DNA from: JAIVJM01 sp963816985
GTDB taxonomy: Bacteria > Acidobacteriota > Blastocatellia > Pyrinomonadales > Pyrinomonadaceae
Reading direction: 5' to 3'
DNA: 64,000 bases
NCBI GenBank assembly: GCA_963816985.1
Contig: CAWFMF010000004.1
Location: forward strand, 1,426,001-1,490,000
This document shows positions 17,891 to 26,434 of this stretch, in pieces. The position numbers and the translations under genes are program-made. Under the pieces are notes generated by a model. The model worked only from the letters and a program-made list of their open reading frames with translations. It searched no databases and was not told the origin of the DNA. Numbering within the stretch: the first letter of the stretch is position 1; each line of letters begins with the position of its first letter.

Positions 17891-18523
17891 TCACCTCCCC
17901 GGCGGGCACGGCGTCCCGGCATCCACCCAACGGCGGGTCGCGGCGACAAATTCTTCATGCGAAAGCGGCGGCAGCGTGCGCAGCGTGCCGTCGGGTCGGC
18001 GTCCGGGATTCCAAGCCCAGAGCACGAGCGGCTCTTCCTCGTGGTGCTTGAGCAATCCCGGCCCGTCGAGGTTGTGATTCTTCGACCGGTCGGTGACGGC
18101 CCGGCAAACGCCCGCGCTCGACAAGGGCCTGTCATTCACGTCCTGCCACTTCATGGAGAGCGGCGCGAGGTGCCAGTTGTGTCCGCCGGGGACGCCGGTG
18201 CTGTCGGCGTTTTTCTCCTGATGGCAACCAGCACAATTCAGTCCGGGCACGCCTTTGCCCTCCGGGCCTCGAATCACGTTGGCGACGTGGCGATGCCGGT
18301 CGTCTCCCTGCTGCGGATAGTTTGTGGCGGTGTGACAGTTGATGCAACGCGGGTGAGTCAGGACCGAATAGACCTGCTCCCACGCGGCGAGGCCCTCGGC
18401 GCGCGGCGCGGCGGAACGCCTTCCGTCACGCGCCTGTCCGAGCGCGCCGGAGACGATCACCCACGCCCCGAACGCACAAAAGAGGGTTGAGATGAGAAGG
18501 CTGACGGCGCGACGACGCGGCAT
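17891..18523 (-). CDS. Di-heme c-type cytochrome
   Basis: 210 aa. An N-terminal signal/anchor (LLISTLFCAFGAWVIVSGAL) precedes two CxxCH heme sites, HPRCINCHTATN and GLNCAGCHQEKN. First gene of the hydroxylase operon; it probably accepts electrons from the 2Fe-2S subunit in the periplasm. The fold beyond the heme sites was not recognised. Confidence 0.85.
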   Translation of the reverse strand: MPRRRAVSLLISTLFCAFGAWVIVSGALGQARDGRRSAAPRAEGLAAWEQVYSVLTHPRCINCHTATNYPQQGDDRHRHVANVIRGPEGKGVPGLNCAGCHQEKNADSTGVPGGHNWHLAPLSMKWQDVNDRPLSSAGVCRAVTDRSKNHNLDGPGLLKHHEEEPLVLWAWNPGRRPDGTLRTLPPLSHEEFVAATRRWVDAGTPCPPGR

Positions 18524-18780
18524 GAAAGTCCTCCTGATAAACCCGTCGTGTCGGGCCGGTTATAGACGCGGCGAGTTGGATTGCGAATTATTAAACCACA
18601 ATCTTGATATTCAAGAAATAGACAACCGTTGACTTAACGTGGAAGGGCTTCCGGTTAACGCGCCCATTACATCACCCTCCCTCTCATCTCTTTTCAGAGA
18701 TAGTACACTTTCCTGACACTCAAGAAGCAAGAAGCCCGAAACATGATTCATGTTTCGGGCTTCTTGATGTTATGTGCGCT
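18524..18780. other. Intergenic; 18-bp perfect hairpin at 18728-18766
   Basis: No gene is seen. Arms CAAGAAGCCCGAAACATG (18728-18745) and its complement (18749-18766) enclose three bases. Flanking A/T is modest, so it is a terminator or an orphaned one. It lies upstream of the leftward cytochrome gene, where no terminator is expected, and just outside the proposed left end of the island at 18781. Confidence 0.6.
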
Positions 18781-18791
18781 TGTGACTTTAT

Positions 18792-18943
18792 CCATCCGTT
18801 TGCCACGAATGGAAGCATCCGCTTGCCGCGAGTACAACGAAAAGCCTTGTTTTTGATTCCCTCAAAAACTCCTGCCGGGCGGAAATTGAACCATCCGTTT
18901 GCCAAAAGTGCAAAATAGAACTAACAGCCTGCCGAAAGTACAA
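18792..18943 (+). repeat. Four 23-bp repeats at the proposed left end
   Basis: Units at 18792-18814, 18815-18837 (abutting), 18891-18913 and 18921-18943 share CCATCCGTTTGCC followed by a variable triplet and roughly RAGTRCAA. All four have the same orientation. Size, number and spacing resemble TnsB-binding sites of Tn7-like elements. The fourth unit is the most diverged. Confidence 0.65.
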
Positions 18944-19064
18944 AACTCTTGCCCTATCTCTCTTCAGGCTATAAAGTCTCGTACCGTCCGAGCTAGCTGG
19001 TTTCTACTAGCCTTGCATTTAGCCACCTCAGCTATACTCACAACAAGAATGCGAAGGGCTAAGA

Positions 19065-21983
19065 ATGTCTCACGGACCCGCGATTGACCTCAGTCACGAT
19101 CAACCGCCGCTGCCCAATCAGCATTTCTCCTCCTGGCTGCGGGGGCAGACCACGCTCTTCATCAGCCAGATCGTCGCGGTCATCGGCTCGATCTCCCTGC
19201 TCGCGTCAACCATCTATTATGTCTTAAGCTTAGGCAAGAGCAAAGAGCCGCTCACGCTCCTGACCGTCAAGCTTATCGTCGAGTACGCGCACCTCGCATT
19301 CATAGCGGTGTTCATCTTGGTGCTGATTCGCTTTCTCGACGACAACGAACGCGGCAACTACCGCGTGAAACTCGTCTACGAGCGCGTCTTCAAGGGGCCT
19401 AAGGCGGGGGAGAAAGAGATCGGGCAAATCCTGAGGGAAGTCAAGGCGCGGTTGCGAGAGTTCAAGCGCCGCTTCCTCTGGTTCTGGATCGGGATGCTGT
19501 GCCTGTACGTCTCCTTCGCCGGCCAGCACACCTACGAGGCGAGCCTCAAGAAGGCGAGCGAACCCGCCGCCAGGGCCATCTCCCTCGACTTCTCCGGCGA
19601 GAGCCTTGGGAAGGAAGAGAAGTTCAAAGGCGGGCTGAGCGTCAGCATCAACGACAAGGCGCCCGATCCTCCCGGGGGCAAGAAGTTGTCCTGGGAAAAG
19701 GCCTTTATGCAGCTGGCCTTCCCGTTCCTCGACTTCCTCTTTAACAACCTCACGCTGATGTTCGTCTTCTGGTGTTTTCTCGTCATGTACATCAAGCCGG
19801 ACGAGATAGAGACGAAGGAATCAAAGTACATGGCCGGCTCCGCCGGCGTCGTCTTGTTCCTGACAGTACTGTTCCCCCTGTTCCCCTATCTCACTTATCT
19901 CACGGAGGGCGAATTCGAGTCCGGCAAGTTGACGGCTTACACCTCGGTCTTCAACGCGCTGAGCGGGGTGGTGAATGCGGTGGTGCTCGCGCTGCTGGTC
20001 GCCCGACTCGACAGCAAACTGGTCGGGCTGCCATCGTGGCTGATTTCGATCCTGTACTCGTACGCGGCCGTGCAGCCCCTTTTCCTGGTCTTCGAACTCA
20101 CCAAATCGGATCTCTTGAACACGATAGCCACCCTGGTCTTGATCTTCGTCTTCATCTCCAAAATCTACTTTTTCCTCATCATCTTCTACGCGCTCCAGAC
20201 GGGGAAAATGCTGAACTACCTGGCCTGCTTTCCCATCCTCCGCAAACGGGCCGGGGAGCCCGCGGGGAGCGCCGACGAGCGCTCGTCGGCGCTCAGACGG
20301 CTGGCGACATACTGCATTTCAGTCATGCCTCGGTCGGCGCTCGGTTGGCTGGCGAGATACGGCATTTTAATTCCTCCCCCTTGGTCGGCGCTCAGACGGC
20401 TGGTGAGATACGGCAATTTAGTCCCTTACCTATTTGTCAGAAGGCGTAGGAGGACTCGCCAAAAACGCGCGGACGCGCCCGCACGGTCGCTGAGAAGCCA
20501 CATGACAGAGATGAGCGCGCGGCTCGGCATGATCGCATCCCGAGCGTTGAGGAGCCGCCGCTCTCTGGATGTGAGCGAGTTGCTCGGCGTGTTCACAATC
20601 CTCTACTTCTTCATCTTCATGATCGCCTCCCAGGTGAGTCCGGGGGCCGCCCCTCTGGTCGTCCTTCAGGGCCACGATTTCGGCGTAAACATCGGCGTCG
20701 CCCAGCTTATCTTCGTGCTGATGATGATAGCGACCCTCCTTCTCGTGTTGGGAGATAACGGCAACGGCTGCGAGAGGGTGGCCGCCACGGCCGAGGCCAT
20801 CTTCGTCGAGCCGCTGAACCGCGCGGAGCTGATAAGTGAGGGCATAAAGCAATTAGAGAAGTTTAAGAGATACTTTCTATACTTCTGGTGCGTGACTCTT
20901 CTGCTCTACCTCGTCTTCCTGTCCCACCTCCGGGACCAGCCCCCTGAAGTCTGCGTCCCGGCCGCGTCGAAAACCATTGGGTGCATGGTAAAACTGTTGT
21001 TCTACCCGACCCTCGAATTCGTGCTGAGCAGTCTGAACCTCATGTGCGCCTTCTGGTGTTTCGTCGTTCTACAGTCGCCCAGCTTCGTCAAGCCCGCCGA
21101 CGTGAGGAGTGAGCACTCCGCCACGCTGCGTGATCACTTCGGGGAGAAGCGGAAGCGCTTCGAGGCGAGGCAGAAGCTGTTAGTCAACTATTCCAGCTTC
21201 GTGATTCTCCTGCTCATCGCGGCCTTTCCGCTCCTGCTCCTGTGGAGAGGAGGGCCGAAGCTGACCGAGGCCGAGTTGAGGGATTACGCGACCGTCTTCA
21301 ACGGCGTGACCGGCATGCTGAGCGCCATCGTCTTGGCGCTGCTCATCGCGAGGATGGACAGTAAGTTGTTCAGCCTGCCGTCGCGTTTGATCTGGATGCT
21401 GTTCGCCTACGCCTCGATACAGACGCTGTTCATCGCCTTCGCCCAGAACGACCCCGTCCTAAAGGTGGTCAGGACGTGGGTGCTACACTCCGCCCTCGGG
21501 CTCAAAATATGTTTCTTCCTGGTCGTCGCCCACAGCCTCCAAACGGGGAAGATGCTCAACTACTTCGTCTGCTTCCCGCTCCTCAAAGAGCGCGTTGATT
21601 CGATCTTCGAGAACCAGTTTGAAATCAGGCTGGCCCGGGCCGAGCACCACAAGTTCACCTTCTCGATTTTGAAGAAAAACCAGCTGTACTACTCGGCCGC
21701 GCGGTCTTATGACAGTAGGGAAGAGTGTGATAAAGCCGTCGAGGAACTCCGCGAACTGATGAAGAGTAGCGAGTCCTACGGGAAGCCCGGCCGGTCATCG
21801 GGCACGTATTGGGTCAAAGTGAGGTCGCCCAAGGATCCGCCCCGCGAGGGCATCTCTCCGGAGACGGAATCGGGCGATGGCCTGCTCTGCGAGAGCATCC
21901 CCCTGAGGTCGAAAGAGGAGGCACTAGACCTCATCGACGAGTCGATGGGTAAGGTGCCTTACTGCAAATACAACCGCCTTTAG
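19065..21983 (+). CDS. Large internally duplicated membrane protein, unknown function
   Basis: 972 aa from ATG 19065. It consists of two homologous membrane halves. Half one (about residues 20-400) contains AYTSVFNALSGVVNAVVLAL and LQTGKMLNYLACFPILRKR; half two (about 500-850) contains DYATVFNGVTGMLSAIVLAL and LQTGKMLNYFVCFPLLKER. Each half has about six or seven membrane segments. The linker is built from three in-frame repeats (20286-20435). A soluble basic C-terminal tail follows, with a SPOR-like feel (SREECDKAVEELRELM, TYWVKVRS) that is not confidently assigned. No family recognised. It sits just inside the proposed left end, flanked by 23-bp repeat sets, and faces the leftward patatin gene. 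Confidence 0.75.
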   Translation: MSHGPAIDLSHDQPPLPNQHFSSWLRGQTTLFISQIVAVIGSISLLASTIYYVLSLGKSKEPLTLLTVKLIVEYAHLAFIAVFILVLIRFLDDNERGNYRVKLVYERVFKGPKAGEKEIGQILREVKARLREFKRRFLWFWIGMLCLYVSFAGQHTYEASLKKASEPAARAISLDFSGESLGKEEKFKGGLSVSINDKAPDPPGGKKLSWEKAFMQLAFPFLDFLFNNLTLMFVFWCFLVMYIKPDEIETKESKYMAGSAGVVLFLTVLFPLFPYLTYLTEGEFESGKLTAYTSVFNALSGVVNAVVLALLVARLDSKLVGLPSWLISILYSYAAVQPLFLVFELTKSDLLNTIATLVLIFVFISKIYFFLIIFYALQTGKMLNYLACFPILRKRAGEPAGSADERSSALRRLATYCISVMPRSALGWLARYGILIPPPWSALRRLVRYGNLVPYLFVRRRRRTRQKRADAPARSLRSHMTEMSARLGMIASRALRSRRSLDVSELLGVFTILYFFIFMIASQVSPGAAPLVVLQGHDFGVNIGVAQLIFVLMMIATLLLVLGDNGNGCERVAATAEAIFVEPLNRAELISEGIKQLEKFKRYFLYFWCVTLLLYLVFLSHLRDQPPEVCVPAASKTIGCMVKLLFYPTLEFVLSSLNLMCAFWCFVVLQSPSFVKPADVRSEHSATLRDHFGEKRKRFEARQKLLVNYSSFVILLLIAAFPLLLLWRGGPKLTEAELRDYATVFNGVTGMLSAIVLALLIARMDSKLFSLPSRLIWMLFAYASIQTLFIAFAQNDPVLKVVRTWVLHSALGLKICFFLVVAHSLQTGKMLNYFVCFPLLKERVDSIFENQFEIRLARAEHHKFTFSILKKNQLYYSAARSYDSREECDKAVEELRELMKSSESYGKPGRSSGTYWVKVRSPKDPPREGISPETESGDGLLCESIPLRSKEEALDLIDESMGKVPYCKYNRL
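20267..20294. repeat. 28-bp perfect palindrome inside the coding sequence
   Basis: GAGCGCCGACGAGC followed directly by its complement, with no loop. It lies immediately before the three tandem repeats, overlapping their first unit. Confidence 0.8.
20286..20435 (+). repeat. Three in-frame 48/51-bp tandem repeats
   Basis: Units start with TCGGCGCT at 20286, 20334 and 20385, spaced 48 and 51 bp, so the reading frame is kept. They encode SALRRLATY.., SALGWLARYG.., SALRRLVRYG.., a basic amphipathic linker between the two membrane halves. Confidence 0.75.
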
Positions 21984-22476
21984 CGGCGGCGCTTTTAAAC
22001 GCCAACGGTTTCCAAGGTGGAGTCTACGATTTTGATTTTACTCGCCTGATTTATTTGACATCGTCGACATCCAGTTAGCTGAATAAGGCTGCGCGTTAGA
22101 CAGGCGATTTGAATTGGTAAGCGAAAATTGAACCATCCGTTGCCAAAGGTGCAAAATGGAAGCAACAGCTTGCCGGAAGTACAAATTCCGCAAAACTTAT
22201 ATTTACTTTGAAAGAGCCCGTTTTTGGAAGCATAAGTTTGCCGCTTTGGCAAACTTATGCTTCCAGTCACAATCCCAATCAGTGGGACTTCACATAATAA
22301 TTGGCACATATTCAAGAAGTTTAATATCTCAGAACATGCGGAAAATAGCATGATCTGAATGAGGCTTTTAACGCAATAAGTGGCACTTAGTCCACATTTG
22401 ACGCAATTAAGACGTTACTATATCAGTTTTCACTTGAGCGGATACGCGGCGGGCTAGGACCGCACCTTGACCGAGT
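21984..22476. repeat. Gene-free stretch with left-end-type repeats and a 17-bp hairpin
   Basis: Units at 22133-22154 and 22162-22184 copy the pair at 18891-18943 in the same order and spacing (about 29-30 bp), with the flanking AAATTGAA also shared. A 17-bp perfect inverted repeat (22226-22242 with 22248-22264, GGAAGCATAAGTTTGCC) carries the same GTTTGCC core. No convincing gene is seen. Confidence 0.65.
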
Positions 22477-24321
22477 TTACTGTTCAGTCCATTTTTTCAG
22501 TTTCCCCGTCTGCAAATAACCGAGACCGACGAAAGCCTCCAGTTGGTCGCTGGAATAACTCTGGTCGAGCGTCGTTATGTGGGGAAAGTTATAACTGAGG
22601 ACGGAACAAACTTCGCGCGGCGTTCCGGAGAGGAATCCCGGTTTGGTCACGAAGTAACATACGTGGCCCGCCGTGTTGAAAGACGCGGTTAAGCCCAACA
22701 GCCCGAGGCCCTTGACCCCATCGACCTTGGGCTTGTTCAGGAATCGGCTGTAGTACCAGACGACGTTCGCATACAGCTTCTCGTATGACCGTTCCTTCGC
22801 CCCCATGCCCAGGTCAATTTTCCGGCAGTCAATCGGGACACCCTCACAGTCGCACACGGGGTTTTTGGCCCTATGCTCCCGACACTGTTTGCCGTCCGAC
22901 CCTTCAATTTTCTGGCACGATAGGTCGCATTGTCTCTCGTTCTCAATCTCCCGGCCCTCTGTGATGAAGGCACATTGTTTATCGCCTTCACTATCCTCTT
23001 TGTCTTTACCTATGCATGAAAAATATTCGGGGAGGATAGCCTCGGGCGCCGACATCTTCACGTAGTAAATAAGGCTGTTGATCTCCCCATCTACGGGAGC
23101 CCTTGACGCCAGGCCCACGCTAACGCCCGGCGGAGAGAACACGCCCTTCCGGTAACCTTTCTCCGGCTTGACGCCCCTGACCTCCAAACGATCCTCGGGT
23201 TTTTTTAGGAACAATTCTATGTCGGGGACGCGGAAGTTGATGCCCTCCCTTTGAAGCATCTTCTGAAGCTTCAGGTACGCGTCGAACTTGTAGTGCGGGT
23301 CGGCCTCGGCGTCGATGATGACGACGTTTTTAATCCCGCGCCGGATGAGGGCGAGCGCCCCGAGATTTTCGGAAAACCCGCCGTCTTTCAAATACAGGTA
23401 ATCGCCGCCGACGGTCTCCCGGCTGAAGTTGTCAACCTTGCCCTCGATTCCCACTAGGCCCAGAAATTTTGGCGCGCCCGACATGGCCACGCTCGCACCC
23501 AGGGTCGGACGGCAATCCCTCTCCCAGTCTCTGAACCCTATGACGGGGTTGCCTCTGAAGCCCGGGGATATTTCGAACACTTCGCTTGACCGCTCCTTCA
23601 GCTTCGGAGTCTTCTTCTTATCCTTGCTGCCCAGCTTGAGGGTGGAATTGATGATGAAGTACGGGGCGCACCCATCTTCTATTTCATTCGTTAGGAGGCC
23701 GAGCGGCTTTTCCTCCGGGTCTCCGTCCAATGGGACGTTCCCGAAGCTCCACTCTATCGCCTCTTTATAATCCGTGAACGCCGCCTGGCCCCTCCACGTG
23801 AGCTGCTTGAACAGTATCCTCAAATAATCTTTATTGGTTACGAGGTGGCTTCTGCCCACCTTCTGCAACTCGCAGACGTTCTGCACGAATTTGTCGTCGG
23901 CGAACGCCGCCTCGCCGAACGCCGAACCTTTATTCTTCTCGTAGTTCGTCAACAGCCAGTAGAGGGCATATCCGCCGCCGGAGACGCTGGATATAACGTC
24001 GATGTGGCCCATGATGCCCTTGTCGTGGAGGGACTTCATCGCCCCGATGCTGAAGGCCGCGGAGCGCACCCCGCCGCCGGACAAGGCTAGCCCCCAATCG
24101 AGTTCGCCGCCCCGCCTGGGGAACCGGTGCACCCCGTACTGATAGTCATGCTCGAGCTTCTTCGGGGCGGTGTCTGGTGCGCAGCAGGCACCCCCGCCCC
24201 CGGCGGCGGCCGCCACCCCGACCCCGGCGTCTTTTCGAATCGGCCCGGCCTGCCGGGAGAAACTCGGCGAGGCACACATGAGGAGGGAAAATAAGGGGGA
24301 GAGGAGAAGTAGTTTTTTCAC
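22477..24321 (-). CDS. Patatin-like phospholipase, exported
   Basis: 614 aa from GTG 24321, preceded by AAGGG at 8 nt; a TTG at 24345 is the alternative. A signal peptide (KKLLLLSPLFSLLMCASPSF) comes first. The patatin core has the oxyanion loop ALSGGGVRSAAFSIGAM, the nucleophile in VISSVSGGGYALYWLL and the catalytic Asp in YLYLKDGGFSENLGALALI. After the core comes a cysteine-rich stretch at about residues 445-510 (about ten Cys between SCIGKDKEDS and IDCRKID) not usual for patatins. Expected activity is acyl-ester hydrolysis of lipids, outside the cytoplasm if the signal is real. It may work with the neighbouring duplicated membrane protein, which is inference from position only. Confidence 0.87.
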   Translation of the reverse strand: MKKLLLLSPLFSLLMCASPSFSRQAGPIRKDAGVGVAAAAGGGGACCAPDTAPKKLEHDYQYGVHRFPRRGGELDWGLALSGGGVRSAAFSIGAMKSLHDKGIMGHIDVISSVSGGGYALYWLLTNYEKNKGSAFGEAAFADDKFVQNVCELQKVGRSHLVTNKDYLRILFKQLTWRGQAAFTDYKEAIEWSFGNVPLDGDPEEKPLGLLTNEIEDGCAPYFIINSTLKLGSKDKKKTPKLKERSSEVFEISPGFRGNPVIGFRDWERDCRPTLGASVAMSGAPKFLGLVGIEGKVDNFSRETVGGDYLYLKDGGFSENLGALALIRRGIKNVVIIDAEADPHYKFDAYLKLQKMLQREGINFRVPDIELFLKKPEDRLEVRGVKPEKGYRKGVFSPPGVSVGLASRAPVDGEINSLIYYVKMSAPEAILPEYFSCIGKDKEDSEGDKQCAFITEGREIENERQCDLSCQKIEGSDGKQCREHRAKNPVCDCEGVPIDCRKIDLGMGAKERSYEKLYANVVWYYSRFLNKPKVDGVKGLGLLGLTASFNTAGHVCYFVTKPGFLSGTPREVCSVLSYNFPHITTLDQSYSSDQLEAFVGLGYLQTGKLKKWTEQ

Positions 24322-24518
24322 GAAGTTTGCCCTTGCAGAAAACAATCGGTCGCCCGGCGAGCGCCATCACCCGCTCCGCATTCGGCAAAACAAGCTTTTC
24401 AAGTCTCGCGAATGTAAAGCCACGCTAGTACAAGCTAATGCACAGCAGGATGCACCCGACCTCCCATCAACTCGCTTAAACAAGGGAGGCATATACCAGT
24501 GACTCCCCACGTATGAAC

Positions 24519-25451
24519 TCACCCTACATCAGATCCGCCATCGCCACCTTCTCCACCTTCAAGGGGCAATGACGAATTAGGACCGGAAGATTTATTACCT
24601 TGACTCTTGGCAATTGCCGTCATAATACCCTCTCCCCAATCTTCCACTTTGTCGTCTTGCCGAACCACGATGTTAAAAATAAATCTTCCCGGGTCGAAAA
24701 GTGTCAGGTCGAAGTGACATACGGCGGAATACCCTCTAATTCGCTGGGGCCAACTATCACTATCAGCCCCACCTATCCGCTCAACGGAAGTGTTGGGTAA
24801 AGCTTTCAGGTTTTCGATGAGCTGCGCGGTTTCAAGAGAAGGGGGATGCAGTTGATAGCCCCTCACCTCCCATCTCCCATCATCCCTAGCGCTAATGTTG
24901 AGGCGGAACCCTGACGCTTGATGGATAATAGATGAAGCGCTTGCTTCTTCACCACGGCTGCGCTCCGATGTGTTGCCCTTGTCGTCGTCGTATTCGGACC
25001 CCTCAACCTTTTGCGGTAATCTTGACGTTATGTGCGCGAATACTTCGTCCTGCTTCGTCTCTTTGGCTACTCTCTTGTCCAGCTTGGTAATCAGGCTGGC
25101 GATGGGGCTTAACACAAACAGGCCCGCCTCAGTATCTTCCGCCAGTATTGTGTTTTTAGCCTGTTCAGCCTTGATCAAGTAATCTTTCTTCCATCCCTTA
25201 CTTCTCTGCTCGCTGATTTTGAGAACTGCTGGCTGTTTGGCGCGTTTATTTTTAATATATACATGTGACTTAACCTTCAATGCACTGGCTATAAGCTGCT
25301 CGTGGTCACGTCCTACCTGTTCTATTTCACTCCTCGCCGCCGTAGCGTCACCTGCCCAGAGCATTACCTTTATGCGGTTGAGCCTCTCAAGCAAGTCCGA
25401 TACTTCTTTATGGAACAGCTCCGGACCAATGTAACTTTGGTCTGCCATCAT
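24519..25451 (-). CDS. Unknown protein paired with a PD-(D/E)xK-like gene
   Basis: 310 aa. No family recognised. The N-terminal about 130 residues are helical and charged (LLERLNRIKVMLWAGDATAA), followed by an acidic linker and a more beta-like C-terminal part (GFRLNISARDDGRWEVRGYQ, SVERIGGADSD). The start codon overlaps the stop of the upstream gene (ATGA), so the two are translated together and probably function as a pair. Confidence 0.7.
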   Translation of the reverse strand: MMADQSYIGPELFHKEVSDLLERLNRIKVMLWAGDATAARSEIEQVGRDHEQLIASALKVKSHVYIKNKRAKQPAVLKISEQRSKGWKKDYLIKAEQAKNTILAEDTEAGLFVLSPIASLITKLDKRVAKETKQDEVFAHITSRLPQKVEGSEYDDDKGNTSERSRGEEASASSIIHQASGFRLNISARDDGRWEVRGYQLHPPSLETAQLIENLKALPNTSVERIGGADSDSWPQRIRGYSAVCHFDLTLFDPGRFIFNIVVRQDDKVEDWGEGIMTAIAKSQGNKSSGPNSSLPLEGGEGGDGGSDVG

Positions 25452-26263
25452 TTACCCCAGATCAGTGTGACGTCATATGCGGCGAGATCCTGATTCCTGA
25501 CGGCGAGGCAAATGATCCCTGATTGGCCTACGCCCGTAGCCACTCCGCCGCTAACCCGCACCCAGAAATTTTGCACCTGTTCTATTGCTTTTATCAGCCT
25601 CGGCTTAATGTCAGCGGTATCCGCGCTAGTCACTGTTTTGACTTCGGCCGGCACAATGGGACCAACAACTGCGACACTGTCCCATTCAAGTCGTGCTCTA
25701 AGTTCGTCAGACAAGAAGAAGATTCCAAAATCCGGGAAGAAGCCGGATTGCTTGTCGGCTCGAAAGTGAGCGAAGTGTTCATCCTGTAGATCGAACTCCT
25801 GCACAAGAAGACATGAAAATATCGCCTCACCTATCACACCAGACACGTCCCCGGAGAACGCCTTATACTGGATGATGAGCCTTTCGGCCTCTGTCGGGAT
25901 GGTACCTCCAGCAGGAGGCATTGAGAGTTGTGGCTTGTCGGAAGCCTTCTTAGCCGCGGAGTATTTACTGATGTGAAACGAAGTTTCCTCAATCCACTTG
26001 TCGCAGTGAAGTTGGGCGCGGTCATCAACGTAAACCGGGCTTAAACTGATACTTGTAGCCCCGCTGCCCGAACCTACGTCACTAATTATCTTCTCGGTGA
26101 GGCTCTTGGCAACCGTGTCAACGTCTGCAGTGCTCCCATAGCTTGAGAGCATCTGGCTTTCGTTGTAGTGGAAGAGTCGAATGTCCACTCTATTTACCTG
26201 TGCGTCTGTAATGATGATCCGAATGTCAGAAATTTTCCTGGCACCGACATACCACCATGTCAT
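25448..26263 (-). CDS. Predicted PD-(D/E)xK-type nuclease
   Basis: 271 aa. The C-terminal half fits a restriction-endonuclease-like fold: a helix with Glu (SGVIGEAIFSCLLVQEF), then FFPDFGIFFL with the metal-binding Asp, then IVPAEVKTVTSADT giving ExK, followed by a helix KPRLIKAIEQVQNFW. The N-terminal half is unrecognised. It is the first gene of a two-gene unit with a 4-bp overlap. DNA cleavage in phage defence is the likely role, by inference from motif and neighbourhood. Confidence 0.65.
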   Translation of the reverse strand: MTWWYVGARKISDIRIIITDAQVNRVDIRLFHYNESQMLSSYGSTADVDTVAKSLTEKIISDVGSGSGATSISLSPVYVDDRAQLHCDKWIEETSFHISKYSAAKKASDKPQLSMPPAGGTIPTEAERLIIQYKAFSGDVSGVIGEAIFSCLLVQEFDLQDEHFAHFRADKQSGFFPDFGIFFLSDELRARLEWDSVAVVGPIVPAEVKTVTSADTADIKPRLIKAIEQVQNFWVRVSGGVATGVGQSGIICLAVRNQDLAAYDVTLIWGK

Positions 26264-26434
26264 GCCCTAATGCGGCGCTATTCAGACACTCGCTTTAATG
26301 TCAACGAGGAGCTACGCAACCGCCCGAGCCTGGTGATGAACTAGTTCTCCATCCAGAGTCCCGGTGGGGAAACTCAACCACAACTCACTTATACAGGCTG
26401 CTTAGAACCTCCAATTGTAAGGGAGATCCCCTGC

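Noticed and set aside
21995..22351. 118-aa minus-strand open frame in the repeat region
   Set aside because: Covers the 23-bp repeats and hairpin, lacks a clear ribosome site and shows no family features.
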